Notes: generated by a model not told the origin, from the letters alone. DNA of 64,000 bases from Bacillota bacterium (GCA_030057655.1 JASGUQ010000046.1:1-64000); one strand, 5' to 3'. Counted from the first letter of the stretch, positions 7,972 through 16,145 are shown. Made by a program: numbers and translations.

Positions 7972-10323
7972 TTATGGGATCGAGAGGTTGGCTTTGTTGA
8001 CAAAGCCGCGGATGGGTTTGCTGCCGTATTTGGTCTCCACATAGGCCCAGCGGCTGTCCAGGTAGGCAAGCAGGGTCACCGTGGTGCCGGCTTTGATGTC
8101 AAAAATCTTGATCGGCTTGATGATCGGGTCGTCATACAGCGGGGCGGCCTTTTTAACTTTCACCTGCTCATTGCCCAGGATGAGATCCGGCACCTTTACT
8201 TTGGTTGGGATGGCCTTGGTGGAGATGTAGCCGATCCGGTAAAGGTTGTTGCTAAGCCCATAACCGATCAGCGCCCAATTGCCGATTTTTCCCCAAACGC
8301 GCAGTTTCCCGCCGGCTACAGCGGCCTTGTTGTTTTGGGCTCTATAATATCCGGAGCCCGGACCGGAGTAGACCGGATAGGTACCCTTTCCAAGAGAGAA
8401 GGTCTGGTATTTGGGCAGTGCTTTGACAGCGCCGCCGGCTTTGGGATTTTGCCAGGTGAAAATGACCTGTTTGGGGGTGGCGACGCCCTTGGTGGTGACG
8501 GTCACCGTCACGGGACTTTTGCTGATCAGGGTGTAGCCCTTTGGCACATGGCTGGAAAACGCGCGCACTTCAGTTGGGCTGTCTGAGGACACGGCAACGC
8601 TCAGCTTTTTGAGGACAGTGCCGTCCTGGTCCTTGTAAATAACAGGCACATTCACGGTGATGGGCGGGCCCTTGGGGCCATAGATAAAGGTAATGGTTTT
8701 GGGGTTGGCACGTCCATAGGCATCTACATATAGTTTGACTGTTCTTTCACTTTCCAGTTCATAGGTCTTTGGCGCCAGGGAGTCATCCGCGGTGATGGTA
8801 TGGGTTCCCTGCTGGTAGCTGCGGGATTCAGAATGCAGCAGCGCGCCGTTTGGCGCTTTGTACAGGATGTCAACAAAAGCGCTCACCGGCTGTTCATAAT
8901 AAAACACAACATGGTTGGGGACGAAGCTGCCGTTGGCGTACACGGTCACGGTCTGGCTGCGCTTGCTTTGCAGCACATAGCTTTTGGGCACCTTGGAATC
9001 ATTGGCGCGGATGGTGTGCGTGCCCTCGCCCAGAGTAACGGTATCAAAATAGAGGGTGTTGCCGCTCTTGTCCAGGTAGGAGACCGGCACGCTCACCTTC
9101 ACCGGCAGGGTATAGATGAAAACCACAGGGTTCTGGGACACAGTGCCGTTGTCATAGACCGTTACCGTCTGCGTGCGGCTGCCCTGAAGCACATAGCCGG
9201 AGGGCACCCTGGTGTTGTAGGAGGTGATGGTATGGGTTCCCGGCGCCAGGGGCAAAATTTCATTGTAGAAGATGGTGCCGTAGTTATCCTGATAGATAAT
9301 CTGGATGTTCGCCTTCTGCGCGGCTTTGTAGGTAAAAACAACCGTGCTGGGGAAGGTAATGCCCTGATTCGTTGTGTAAACGATGACATTGTTTGCTGAG
9401 GTCAGGGTGTAGCCCTGCGGAACATAGGCGCTGTTTGCGGCCACAGTGGTATAGCCTGGTGTAACGGCCTGATAAGCAGTGTAGAGGACTTTGCCGCTCT
9501 CGTCCTGATAACTGACAGGCACGGTGTACCCGGTGGTCTGGGGCTGCTGGCCTGTCCCTGACACAGTAAAATCGACCTGGCTGGGGCTGGCAACTCCGGT
9601 GGAACTGATGATCACCACGGCGTCCGTCGCGCCGGAGAGGTAGAATCCTGCAGGCAGTTTGGTTGCGTCAGCCTTCACCAGGTGCGCGCCCTGGCTCAAG
9701 GTCACATAATCGATTGCGACCGTGTTGTTGCTGACGTCCTTGTAATAGATGGTCACATGCCCGCTGACATTCTGGCTGGGCTGTTGTGAGATAAACGGTT
9801 CGTAGCGGAAGTATACCGCATTAGGCGTGATCCTGCCGGCGTTATCCAGGCTTACATACACATCCCGGCTGCTGATCAGGCGGTAGCCGGGCATTTGCGT
9901 GTCATCAGCAGTGATCACATTCTGGCCGTAGCCAAGGGGGAGATGAAAGGTCTTGATGGTCTGTCCCTGCGCGTTGGTGTAGTAAACAGGAACGGTATAG
10001 GAGGTAGGCTGGGGTTTGGCGTTGGCATAGGGATAGAAATAGACCAGCTTGTCGCTGACATAGCCATACCCGCCGCCTGGCAGAAGGATCTCGTACCAGC
10101 CGGTTGAAACCTGTCCGGTCGTATAGAACAATTCGCCCGGCCGCCCTGTGTAGATGATCGGATAATCCGTACTGCCGCCTGAACGGATGTTGACGCTGGT
10201 GCGGTTGGTGATGGTGACCTCGCCAACCAGCATTTCTCCGTCCGCCAGGGCAGGCGCTGCTATGCCCAGCATCAGGATCAATGCCAGAACAAGCGAGAAA
10301 AATTGCTGTGATGCTTTTTTCAT
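7972..10323 (-). CDS. Secreted repeat protein: SH3 domain, seven MucBP-like repeats, SH3-like tail
   Basis: This 783-residue exported protein starts with a signal peptide (cleavage near ALA at about residue 27). A bacterial SH3-type domain follows (about 32-95, with SVNIRSG and GYVSDKL). Seven repeats of about 65-70 residues come next, each opening with V-[PTDQ]-[VI]-x-Y-x-[DN] and closing with F-x-Y or F-x-W, as in MucBP-type units. The C-terminal 150 residues hold two more SH3-like segments. No LPxTG motif, membrane anchor or catalytic domain is visible. SH3 domains often bind wall peptides, so a wall-attached adhesin or scaffold is plausible. The start at 10323 is chosen for its AAAGG site and signal peptide. 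Confidence 0.8.
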   Translation of the reverse strand: MKKASQQFFSLVLALILMLGIAAPALADGEMLVGEVTITNRTSVNIRSGGSTDYPIIYTGRPGELFYTTGQVSTGWYEILLPGGGYGYVSDKLVYFYPYANAKPQPTSYTVPVYYTNAQGQTIKTFHLPLGYGQNVITADDTQMPGYRLISSRDVYVSLDNAGRITPNAVYFRYEPFISQQPSQNVSGHVTIYYKDVSNNTVAIDYVTLSQGAHLVKADATKLPAGFYLSGATDAVVIISSTGVASPSQVDFTVSGTGQQPQTTGYTVPVSYQDESGKVLYTAYQAVTPGYTTVAANSAYVPQGYTLTSANNVIVYTTNQGITFPSTVVFTYKAAQKANIQIIYQDNYGTIFYNEILPLAPGTHTITSYNTRVPSGYVLQGSRTQTVTVYDNGTVSQNPVVFIYTLPVKVSVPVSYLDKSGNTLYFDTVTLGEGTHTIRANDSKVPKSYVLQSKRSQTVTVYANGSFVPNHVVFYYEQPVSAFVDILYKAPNGALLHSESRSYQQGTHTITADDSLAPKTYELESERTVKLYVDAYGRANPKTITFIYGPKGPPITVNVPVIYKDQDGTVLKKLSVAVSSDSPTEVRAFSSHVPKGYTLISKSPVTVTVTTKGVATPKQVIFTWQNPKAGGAVKALPKYQTFSLGKGTYPVYSGPGSGYYRAQNNKAAVAGGKLRVWGKIGNWALIGYGLSNNLYRIGYISTKAIPTKVKVPDLILGNEQVKVKKAAPLYDDPIIKPIKIFDIKAGTTVTLLAYLDSRWAYVETKYGSKPIRGFVNKANLSIP

Positions 10324-10383
10324 GTTTTTTCTTACCTTTCTTCTATAATTGCAAGCATCGTCTGTTTGTGAATATAACCGTTT

Positions 10384-10412
10384 TAGACACGCTTCAATCC
10401 TTGTGATACAAT
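10384..10412 (+). promoter_or_regulatory. Sigma-A-type promoter of queH
   Basis: TAGACA (10384-10389) and TACAAT (10407-10412) are spaced by 17 bases. Transcription would start near 10419, giving a very short leader that contains the ribosome site AAGGGGG. The repeat-protein gene diverges from the other side of the same 110-base gap. Confidence 0.6.
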
Positions 10413-10433
10413 GACCGGGCAAGGGGGATCAAC

Positions 10434-11090
10434 ATGCCTGGGAAAATCAATTACAACAATCAAATGTCTGACATCCTGGCGTCTTTTGAGCAAGGGGCGA
10501 AAAAGCCCCGGCTGCTGCTGCATGTGTGCTGCGCCCCCTGCTCCAGCGCCGTCCTGGAGCGCCTTCACAAGTTTTTTGACATCGTCCTTTACTTTGACAA
10601 TCCCAACCTGGACACTTCGGCGGAGTTTGACCGCCGCGCCCTTGAGGCGGAACGCCTTGCAAAAGAGACGGATTGGGCGGATGAGGTGGTCATCGTTCCC
10701 TATGACCCTGAAACCTACCTTGCCGCTGTCAAAGGGCTTGAGGGGGAGAGGGAAGGGGGCAAACGCTGCTCCGCCTGCTTTGATCTGCGCCTGACCCGTT
10801 CGGCAGATGCCGCCAAAGCCCGTGGGTGCGATTGGTTCACCACGACCCTGACCATCTCGCCCCGGAAGAATGCCGGCCTGCTGAACGAAATTGGCCATTC
10901 GGCGGGGGAGAGGGCGGGGGTGCCTTTTTTGCCCAGCGACTTCAAGAAGCAGAGCGGTTTCCTGCGATCCATTGAACTCAGCCGGGACCTTGGGCTTTAC
11001 CGGCAGGACTACTGCGGCTGCGCTTTTTCCAGGGAGGAGCGCTTTGCTCAGCGTGAAGCCCAGCCATCCGCTTCGCTTACGGACAAATAA
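10434..11090 (+). CDS. queH: Epoxyqueuosine reductase QueH
   Basis: This 218-residue protein belongs to the former DUF208 family. QueH catalyses the last step of queuosine synthesis, reducing epoxyqueuosine in tRNA wobble positions, and replaces the unrelated cobalamin-dependent QueG. The expected cysteine motifs are present: HVCCAPCS near residue 30, CFDLR near 113 and DYCGC near 195, which fit the iron-sulfur cluster and metal site of the family. The ATG follows AAGGGGG with a 6-base spacer. It has its own promoter, and no other queuosine genes are in the window. Confidence 0.92.
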   Translation: MPGKINYNNQMSDILASFEQGAKKPRLLLHVCCAPCSSAVLERLHKFFDIVLYFDNPNLDTSAEFDRRALEAERLAKETDWADEVVIVPYDPETYLAAVKGLEGEREGGKRCSACFDLRLTRSADAAKARGCDWFTTTLTISPRKNAGLLNEIGHSAGERAGVPFLPSDFKKQSGFLRSIELSRDLGLYRQDYCGCAFSREERFAQREAQPSASLTDK

Positions 11091-11118
11091 CGCTTTACCA
11101 AGCGCGTTTCATGCGTTT

Positions 11119-12153
11119 TTACCATTTGTTGTACACTTTTTCCAAAAACCCGATCATGTTTTCGATATTCAGCGTTTCTCCGCTGTCCAGCACCACTTCG
11201 CCTGAAAACCTTCCAAACACCTGGTGCTGCACGGAAGCCAAAAGAAGCGCGTTGATGTTGGCGTACCGGTCAAGGATGGGCTCAAAAACCATCTTCAGCC
11301 GGTTGCTGTCATCATAGATCTGCCAGGGGCTCAGGTAATCCTCCCGGCCGTCCTTTTGCGGAACGGAAAAATGAACCTGGCCCAGTTTATGAGCCCTTCC
11401 GGCATAGATCACCATGTTCTCCGTGGCCAGGCTGGTATCGCCAAAGCCATGTCCGATGTTGAGCCCAAAAGGCCTTCCCATCACAACGCCGGACAGGGAG
11501 CCCCAGTACCAGGTGTTTTTATATGGCCAGACGCCCCTTCCCCAGTCCAGCACGCCAAAGGCGGTGGACGGTGAGAAATAGAAGTCCTCTTTGTCCAGGA
11601 TCACATGCCCTGAGGCCGGGAGGCAGTTGATCTTCTGGTTGTAATAAAAATGATACGGTTTGTTTTCAAAAGGGGTCACGATCACCATGCTGTCTGTCAC
11701 CGGGTTTTGCAGCGTCAGGTCAAACAAAAGCTGGCTGCCTTCCCCGGAGAAATCATAAAAATGCCCGTAGATGTCGCGCTTTTCGGGCGTCACCACAAAG
11801 TTGATCTCATAATTTTTGCCAACCGCCCGGCTTGCGCCTGAAACAGAGCTGTTCGGCAGCCCGCGTTTGCCCAGGGGCATCAGGGACATGGCGCTTTTTG
11901 TGATCTGCCGCTTGTTTTGAAAATCGATCAGGCTGACGCTGTCCATGCCCATGTAGGCATTGTCCGCGATGGTCAGCGCCAGGGCATAGTCCTCGCTGGT
12001 AATCAGGTAATAATCCCATTCCTTGATCCGCCACTTGGGCGCCTTGATGCGCTTTCGGTCATAGCTTTTCATCAGGCTGGTCGCGTAGCCGGTTTCGCTT
12101 AATTGCCCGTTGGTCTGATGAAGCGGGCCTTCAATCAATATTCTGTGCTGCAT
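11119..12153 (-). CDS. DUF2804 family protein
   Basis: This 344-residue protein matches the DUF2804 pattern: an N-terminal HRILIEGPLHQTNGQLSETGY stretch, an aromatic-rich WDYYLI motif and a C-terminal F-x-G-x-V-x-L-D-x-G-E strand. It has no signal peptide and no obvious catalytic residues. The beta-rich composition suggests a lipocalin-like fold, but the function is not established. A GGAGGAG ribosome site precedes the ATG. It is transcribed alone and divergently from the ECF S-component gene; a palindrome lies between its promoter boxes. Confidence 0.85.
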   Translation of the reverse strand: MQHRILIEGPLHQTNGQLSETGYATSLMKSYDRKRIKAPKWRIKEWDYYLITSEDYALALTIADNAYMGMDSVSLIDFQNKRQITKSAMSLMPLGKRGLPNSSVSGASRAVGKNYEINFVVTPEKRDIYGHFYDFSGEGSQLLFDLTLQNPVTDSMVIVTPFENKPYHFYYNQKINCLPASGHVILDKEDFYFSPSTAFGVLDWGRGVWPYKNTWYWGSLSGVVMGRPFGLNIGHGFGDTSLATENMVIYAGRAHKLGQVHFSVPQKDGREDYLSPWQIYDDSNRLKMVFEPILDRYANINALLLASVQHQVFGRFSGEVVLDSGETLNIENMIGFLEKVYNKW

Positions 12154-12171
12154 TTTCTCCTCCGTGACCTT

Positions 12172-12201
12172 ATTTTAAACAAACCATCACGGTTTGGTCA
12201 A
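12172..12201 (-). promoter_or_regulatory. Promoter of the DUF2804 gene with an internal palindrome
   Basis: On the minus strand TTGACC (12196-12201) and TAAAAT (12172-12177) are 18 bases apart. The spacer contains the inverted repeat CAAACC-N5-GGTTTG (12180-12196), well placed for a repressor that occludes RNA polymerase. The regulator is unknown. Confidence 0.55.
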
Positions 12202-12261
12202 TCTTTCAGGCCCCGCCCCTGCTGCGCGATTCGCTTTTTTATTCCCATTGCTAAAAGACAT

Positions 12262-12290
12262 TTTACAAAACACTGGTTTCTGTTTATCAT
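12262..12290 (+). promoter_or_regulatory. Sigma-A-type promoter of the ECF S-component gene
   Basis: TTTACA (12262-12267) and TATCAT (12285-12290) are spaced by 17 bases. The leader would be only about 30 bases long, too short for a classical vitamin riboswitch. Confidence 0.5.
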
Positions 12291-12326
12291 AATAGGCGCC
12301 TGATTGGATTTGCAAAGGAGGGCGAA

Positions 12327-12896
12327 ATGAAACAGAACACCAGGATGACAACGCTTGGCCTCGCGCTTGCGGGGGTCATGGTCGCGCTTGTCATGATTTC
12401 AAATTATATCAGCATCCCCACCGCTTTTTCCAGGCTGCATGTAGCCAATGCCGTTTGCATGCTGGCGGGCATGATGTTTGGCGGGCTGCGCGGCGGCATC
12501 ATCGCCGGGCTGGGTTCAGCGCTTTTTGATCTGACTTTCCCCGCATACGCGCCGGAGGCCTGGGTCACCTTCCTGACCAAGGGGCTAATGACCCTGGTGG
12601 CCGGTTTGTTTGTCAACCACAGAAAAAACGCCCCCGTCAAAATGCCGACCTTGCTGATTGGCTCTTTTCTCGGAGTGATCACCTACATCGTTTTGTATCT
12701 GAGCAAGAGTTACATTCAGATGCGCTGGGTGGTGCCGGTGCCTGTTGAGACGATTCCCGCTGCCCTTCTTGGCAAACTGTCCTCGTCAGCGATCAACGGG
12801 CTGTTCGCGATTATTGTGGCGCCTTTGCTTTACTCTGCCTTGATGCCGGGTCTGAAGGCAGCCGGGCTGACAGAAGCGCTGAAGCCAAATAAGTAA
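12327..12896 (+). CDS. ECF transporter S component (substrate-specific membrane subunit)
   Basis: This 189-residue, strongly hydrophobic protein has five or six predicted membrane helices. It carries motifs of the ECF-type riboflavin-like S-component family, including the glycine-rich GLRGGIIAGLGSALFDL stretch. S components bind a vitamin or metal ligand and dock onto a shared energising module (EcfA, EcfA', EcfT). That module is not in the window, so this is a solitary subunit using shared parts. The ATG follows AAAGGAGGG. No riboswitch-sized leader is present, and the ligand cannot be named. Confidence 0.85.
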   Translation: MKQNTRMTTLGLALAGVMVALVMISNYISIPTAFSRLHVANAVCMLAGMMFGGLRGGIIAGLGSALFDLTFPAYAPEAWVTFLTKGLMTLVAGLFVNHRKNAPVKMPTLLIGSFLGVITYIVLYLSKSYIQMRWVVPVPVETIPAALLGKLSSSAINGLFAIIVAPLLYSALMPGLKAAGLTEALKPNK

Positions 12897-12916
12897 GACA
12901 AGGAAAATTAAAAGCG

Positions 12917-12941
12917 GGCTGTTTGACCACAGCCTGTTTTT
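12917..12941 (+). terminator. Terminator after the ECF S-component gene, overlapping the next promoter
   Basis: GGCTGT pairs with ACAGCC over a 6-base loop and is followed by TGTTTTT. The loop contains TTGACC, which doubles as the -35 box of the PPK2 promoter. Confidence 0.6.
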
Positions 12942-12949
12942 GTTATAAT
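12923..12949 (+). promoter_or_regulatory. Extended -10 promoter of the PPK2 gene
   Basis: TTGACC (12923-12928) lies 15 bases before TATAAT (12944-12949). The short spacer is offset by an extended -10 TG (12941-12942). The -35 box sits within the terminator hairpin of the gene before it. Confidence 0.55.
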
Positions 12950-12975
12950 ACGAGCAGTTTTTACGGAGGTTTGCA

Positions 12976-13842
12976 ATGATGGACATCAAGGATTACAGGG
13001 TAACCGGCGGTGCAAAAGTCAATCTTGAAAGTTTCTCCACGCGCGCTGACAAATCAATTGAAAAAGATGACATCAGGAACAAGCTGATGCCCCAGAACAT
13101 TGAGAAAATGGCAGAGCTTCAGGAAAAACTGTACGCGGAGAACCAGCACGCGCTCCTGATCGTTCTGCAGGCCATGGATGCCGCGGGCAAGGACGGCGTT
13201 ATCCGCCATGTCATGTCCGGGCTCAATCCTCAGGGCACCCAGGTGGTCAGCTTCAAGGTGCCTTCCAGCGAGGAAAACGACCATGACTACCTCTGGCGCA
13301 TCAACAAGGCGCTTCCAAGGCGGGGCGAGATCGGCATTTTCAACCGCTCCCATTATGAGGATGTATTGGTCACCCGCGTTCATGACCTGGTCAAAACCTC
13401 CCAGATCCCGCCGGAACTGGTGACGGACAGCATCTGGGATACCCGCTACCGCCAGATCCGTGATTTTGAGAAATACCTGACGGAGAACGGCACCAAGGTC
13501 ATTAAAATATTTTTGCATGTCTCAAAAGAGGAACAGCGCCAACGCCTGCTGGACAGGATCAATGAGCCTGATAAGAACTGGAAGTTCTCCTCGGGCGACA
13601 TTCAGGAGCGCAGGCATTGGAATCAATACATGAGCGCCTATGAGCAAATGCTTGAGAACACCGGCACCAAAGATGCGCCCTGGTTTGTGGTTCCGGCGGA
13701 CAACAAATGGTTTGCCCGTTATCTGGTCAGCGAGATCGTTTTGGAGGCGCTGCGGGAGATCGATCCCAGGATCCCGGAATTGCCGGAATCGGAAAAAGCA
13801 AAGCTTGAGGAATGCCGGCGCATCCTTCAGGAGGATGCATAA
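12976..13842 (+). CDS. Polyphosphate kinase 2 family protein
   Basis: This 288-residue single-domain PPK2 enzyme transfers phosphate between polyphosphate and nucleotides. The Walker A-like AMDAAGKDG motif is near residue 62, followed by the family's Walker B-like IGIFNRSHYEDVLV stretch and an arginine-rich lid region. Whether it prefers ADP, GDP or AMP cannot be decided by eye. Two ATGs are adjacent (12976 and 12979); GGAGG six bases before the first favours it. It is preceded by its own promoter and a terminator, so it is probably monocistronic. It would link polyphosphate reserves to nucleotide pools. Confidence 0.92.
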   Translation: MMDIKDYRVTGGAKVNLESFSTRADKSIEKDDIRNKLMPQNIEKMAELQEKLYAENQHALLIVLQAMDAAGKDGVIRHVMSGLNPQGTQVVSFKVPSSEENDHDYLWRINKALPRRGEIGIFNRSHYEDVLVTRVHDLVKTSQIPPELVTDSIWDTRYRQIRDFEKYLTENGTKVIKIFLHVSKEEQRQRLLDRINEPDKNWKFSSGDIQERRHWNQYMSAYEQMLENTGTKDAPWFVVPADNKWFARYLVSEIVLEALREIDPRIPELPESEKAKLEECRRILQEDA

Positions 13843-13956
13843 GGCTGAAAAGCCAAGAATGAAAAGACATCGAACCTTTCAACTGTTGCTGATGACCCAA
13901 TCAACAGGCGCCCCGCTGCCATCCCTCAGGCGCAGTTAAAAAGTTTTAATTTTTAT

Positions 13957-13981
13957 GAACCTTTTTCGTTTATCCTGCGAC
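13957..13981 (+). promoter_or_regulatory. Possible ECF-sigma-type promoter before the sigma factor gene
   Basis: GAACC (13957-13961) and CGAC (13978-13981) are separated by 16 bases. This resembles the GAAC / CGTC pattern recognised by many extracytoplasmic-function sigma factors. The site would end only seven bases before the GTG at 13989, which suits a later start codon. Autoregulation is an inference from position. Confidence 0.3.
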
Positions 13982-13988
13982 ATTAAGG

Positions 13989-14501
13989 GTGAAGGGGGGC
14001 GAGAGTATCTGGTACCATGAGTCGTTCGAGCGCATGATCTCACCCTATCAGCAAGGGTTGTATGCCTTCCTTCGTCACCTGTGCGGGCAGAACGCTGAGG
14101 ACGCCTACCAGGAAACCCTGCTGGCAGCCTGGGAAGCTTTCAAGTTAAACCGCCTGCCGGACAAACTGGAGCCTTACCTGTATGGGGTGGCTCGATACAA
14201 GGCCATGGACGCGCTGAGGGAGCGCTACCGGCACGAAAAAAGACAGGTCCAGTTAAACGAGGAGGTGTCAAAGGCGCAGGAAGGCCTGGCGCATGAAGAA
14301 AGGCTGACCTTGAGCGCGGCCCTGCAAAAACTGAAAGAGCAGGACAGGGCGCTGCTCTACCTGATCTTCAACCAGGGCATGGACTACCAAAGGGCGGGGA
14401 TGGTGATGGGCATTCCCGAGGGAACGGTGAAAAGCCGCGTGTTCTCCATCAAGAAGAAACTGCGACAATGGATGGGAGATGAAAAAGGTGGATGCGTTTG
14501 A
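13989..14501 (+). CDS. Sigma-70 family (ECF-like) RNA polymerase sigma factor
   Basis: This protein of about 170 residues has a compact sigma-70 region 2 (DAYQETLLAAWEAF, then YLYGVARYKAMDALRERYR). It also has a region 4 with the typical helix-turn-helix (MDYQRAGMVMGIPEGTVKSRVFSIKKKL). There is no region 1.1 or 3, as in group IV sigma factors. The start is uncertain: the GTG at 13989 lacks a clear ribosome site, while GGGGGG at 13995-13999 lies after it and an in-frame ATG occurs at 14034. The next small gene begins inside its end, implying coupled translation. No classical zinc-binding or membrane anti-sigma factor is adjacent; the three small proteins downstream are candidates for that role. 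Confidence 0.8.
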   Translation: MKGGESIWYHESFERMISPYQQGLYAFLRHLCGQNAEDAYQETLLAAWEAFKLNRLPDKLEPYLYGVARYKAMDALRERYRHEKRQVQLNEEVSKAQEGLAHEERLTLSAALQKLKEQDRALLYLIFNQGMDYQRAGMVMGIPEGTVKSRVFSIKKKLRQWMGDEKGGCV

Positions 14502-14676
14502 ACGGGCGATTGCGATGGATTTGGCCAAAGAAGAGAGGACTCCGCCCAAAATGGCGCTGCCCTTCAGCCTTTCGGACTATATCATCTTCACCATCCTGTC
14601 GCATTGCAAGCCGCTGACAGAAGCGGCGGAACTGAGCAGGCTGGCCATTCGGCTGGTCACCAATATCATAAAATAA
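14479..14676 (+). CDS. Small protein overlapping the sigma factor gene (unknown)
   Basis: This 65-residue protein starts 23 bases before the sigma factor gene ends, in another frame. GGGAG is correctly spaced before its ATG, a classical translational-coupling arrangement. It has a charged N-terminal helix (KKVDAFERAIAMDLAKEE), a TPPK linker and a hydrophobic C-terminal half (SLSDYIIFTILSHC ... LSRLAIRLVTNIIK). I do not recognise the family. Position and size suggest it could be an anti-sigma or partner protein, but this is inference only. Confidence 0.6.
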   Translation: MKKVDAFERAIAMDLAKEERTPPKMALPFSLSDYIIFTILSHCKPLTEAAELSRLAIRLVTNIIK

Positions 14677-14688
14677 GGAGAAAAGAAA

Positions 14689-15009
14689 ATGGGAAACGAT
14701 AGTTCGGAACTCAAGGAAGTATTGGATGTTGTCAGCGAAAAGGTGCCACAGCTGATCAAAGATGTCATGGGCAGCGTGTTTTCTAAGGAAGCCGGCCAGG
14801 GCTCGGGCGCGGCGGTCGGCAGCTATTACAAGGAGCTGATGGACGCAGGCATCCCGCAGGAAGCCGCGCTTGAAATGGCCAAGGAATACGCGAAAATGCA
14901 GGCAAACATGCTCAACTTCAAGTCCTTTCATTATGACGGCGATTCCAAGCATGGAAAGGTTGTGATTAATGAAGATGAAATCAACGAACCGGAGGATGCG
15001 GAAGCTTGA
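14689..15009 (+). CDS. Small acidic-tailed protein in the sigma factor locus (unknown)
   Basis: This 106-residue protein lies 12 bases after the previous small gene, with AAGGAG before its ATG. It is predicted to be mostly helical, has a glycine-rich middle (GQGSGAAVGS) and ends in a very acidic tail (NEDEINEPEDAEA). Residues 54-65 read GIPQEAALEMAK, a motif repeated in the next gene product. There is no signal peptide and no family that I recognise. Its stop overlaps the start of the next gene, so the two are probably made together. Confidence 0.65.
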   Translation: MGNDSSELKEVLDVVSEKVPQLIKDVMGSVFSKEAGQGSGAAVGSYYKELMDAGIPQEAALEMAKEYAKMQANMLNFKSFHYDGDSKHGKVVINEDEINEPEDAEA

Positions 15010-15254
15010 GGTCTGTTTTGCTGGCGCTCAGCGTCGCCGCTCAATTTTTAAGGCTTGTGCTGAAGCTTCCGGGCGTGTTCATCGGCGGATGGATCCATTG
15101 CTATGGGTATAGGCGGGCCTTCGTACAGGAAGCGGCAGCCTATGGCTTCCCCAAAGAAGCGGCGCGCGAACTGGCGAGAATGCGTTCACCGCATACCCTG
15201 ATGCAGCAGATGGAAATAGGTTCGTTTATCCAAAGGGCAAGCAAACGATCATAA
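15006..15254 (+). CDS. Small membrane-associated protein in the sigma factor locus (unknown)
   Basis: This 82-residue protein uses a TTG start that overlaps the previous stop codon (TTGA), with GGAGG about ten bases upstream. The first 30 residues are hydrophobic and could form one membrane helix. Residues 47-58 read GFPKEAARELAR, matching GIPQEAALEMAK in the upstream product, so the two may be diverged relatives or share a binding partner. The C-terminus is basic. A strong terminator ends the unit. The start could be argued, but the frame is well supported by the overlap and the shared motif. Confidence 0.55.
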   Translation: MRSVLLALSVAAQFLRLVLKLPGVFIGGWIHCYGYRRAFVQEAAAYGFPKEAARELARMRSPHTLMQQMEIGSFIQRASKRS

Positions 15255-15263
15255 AAGGAAATC

Positions 15264-15298
15264 AAAAACGGGCTTTCCGCGATGGAAGCCCGTTTTTT
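15264..15298. terminator. Bidirectional terminator between the sigma locus and rpsI
   Basis: AAAAACGGGCTT and AAGCCCGTTTTT form a long stem with A and T flanks, able to stop transcription in both directions. It separates the sigma factor operon from the convergent rplM-rpsI operon. Confidence 0.85.
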
Positions 15299-15310
15299 AA
15301 TGTAAGCGAA

Positions 15311-15694
15311 TCAGCGCTTGGAGAACTGCGGGGCGCGGCGTGCGCCTTTGAGGCCGTACTTCTTGCGTTCCTTCATCCTGGGATCGCGGGTCAGGAAGCC
15401 GGCTTTCTTCAGTTCCGGACGCAGCTCCGGATTGGCTTTGCACAGCGCGCGGCTGACGCCGTGGCGGATGGCGCCGGCCTGGCCGGTCAAACCGCCCCCA
15501 ACCACATTGACGAGTACGTCAAAGCCGGTGGCGTTCACCAGCACCAGGGGCTGGCGGACGGTCATTTTCAGCGTTTCAAGACCGAAATAATCATCCAGCT
15601 CACGGTTGTTGATCAGGATATCACCCTTACCGGGCACAAGGCGCACGCGCGCGACTGCTTTCTTGCGGCGGCCTACTGCATTAATATCTGCCAT
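15311..15694 (-). CDS. rpsI: 30S ribosomal protein S9
   Basis: This 127-residue protein matches S9 along its length: the [13 protein letters not shown]-terminus, the central [19 protein letters not shown] signature and the basic C-terminal tail ending in SKR, which reaches the P-site tRNA in the 30S subunit. It follows rplM by 16 bases in the conserved L13-S9 operon order. Confidence 0.98.
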   Translation of the reverse strand: MADINAVGRRKKAVARVRLVPGKGDILINNRELDDYFGLETLKMTVRQPLVLVNATGFDVLVNVVGGGLTGQAGAIRHGVSRALCKANPELRPELKKAGFLTRDPRMKERKKYGLKGARRAPQFSKR

Positions 15695-15710
15695 GTTCTT
15701 TCACTCCCCC

Positions 15711-16145
15711 TTAGCGTTCAAGAGCAAGCATTTCAGGCTGCTGAGCCTGCTGCAGGTGCTCGTTTCCGGTGTAGACATACAGTTTTTTCAGCATCGCGCG
15801 TCCAAGCGGTCCCTTGGGCAGCATGCCCTTGACCGCCTGTTTAACGGCGAAATCTGACTTCTTGGCCATCAGGTCGCGGTACTTGGTTTCTTTCAAGCCG
15901 CCAACATAGCCGGTATGACGATAATAAATCTTCTGATCCAGTTTTTTGCCGGTCAGAACTACTTTGTCTGTGTTGATGATGATGACAAAATCACCTGTGT
16001 CCACATGCGGTGTCCAGGTGGGCTTGTGTTTGCCGCGCAGGATGTTGGCAACCTGGCTGGCAAGGCGTCCCAGCACCATGCCGTCCGCGTCAACGACATA
16101 CCACTTGCGTTCTACGCTCTGCGCGTTCGCCATATAGGTATTCAA
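15711..16145 (-). CDS. rplM: 50S ribosomal protein L13
   Basis: This 144-residue protein matches L13 ([19 protein letters not shown], then [12 protein letters not shown] and a [11 protein letters not shown] motif). The start is a TTG at 16145. It gives the family's normal N-terminus MNTYMA and sits seven bases after a near-perfect AAGGAGGAG site. A longer frame opening at 16289 would run through the promoter and is rejected. The gene heads the rplM-rpsI operon behind a structured leader of about 109 bases. Confidence 0.97.
   Translation of the reverse strand: MNTYMANAQSVERKWYVVDADGMVLGRLASQVANILRGKHKPTWTPHVDTGDFVIIINTDKVVLTGKKLDQKIYYRHTGYVGGLKETKYRDLMAKKSDFAVKQAVKGMLPKGPLGRAMLKKLYVYTGNEHLQQAQQPEMLALER

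Noticed and set aside
12297..12326. Vitamin riboswitch before the ECF S-component gene
   Set aside because: The predicted leader is only about 30 bases, too short for any known riboswitch.
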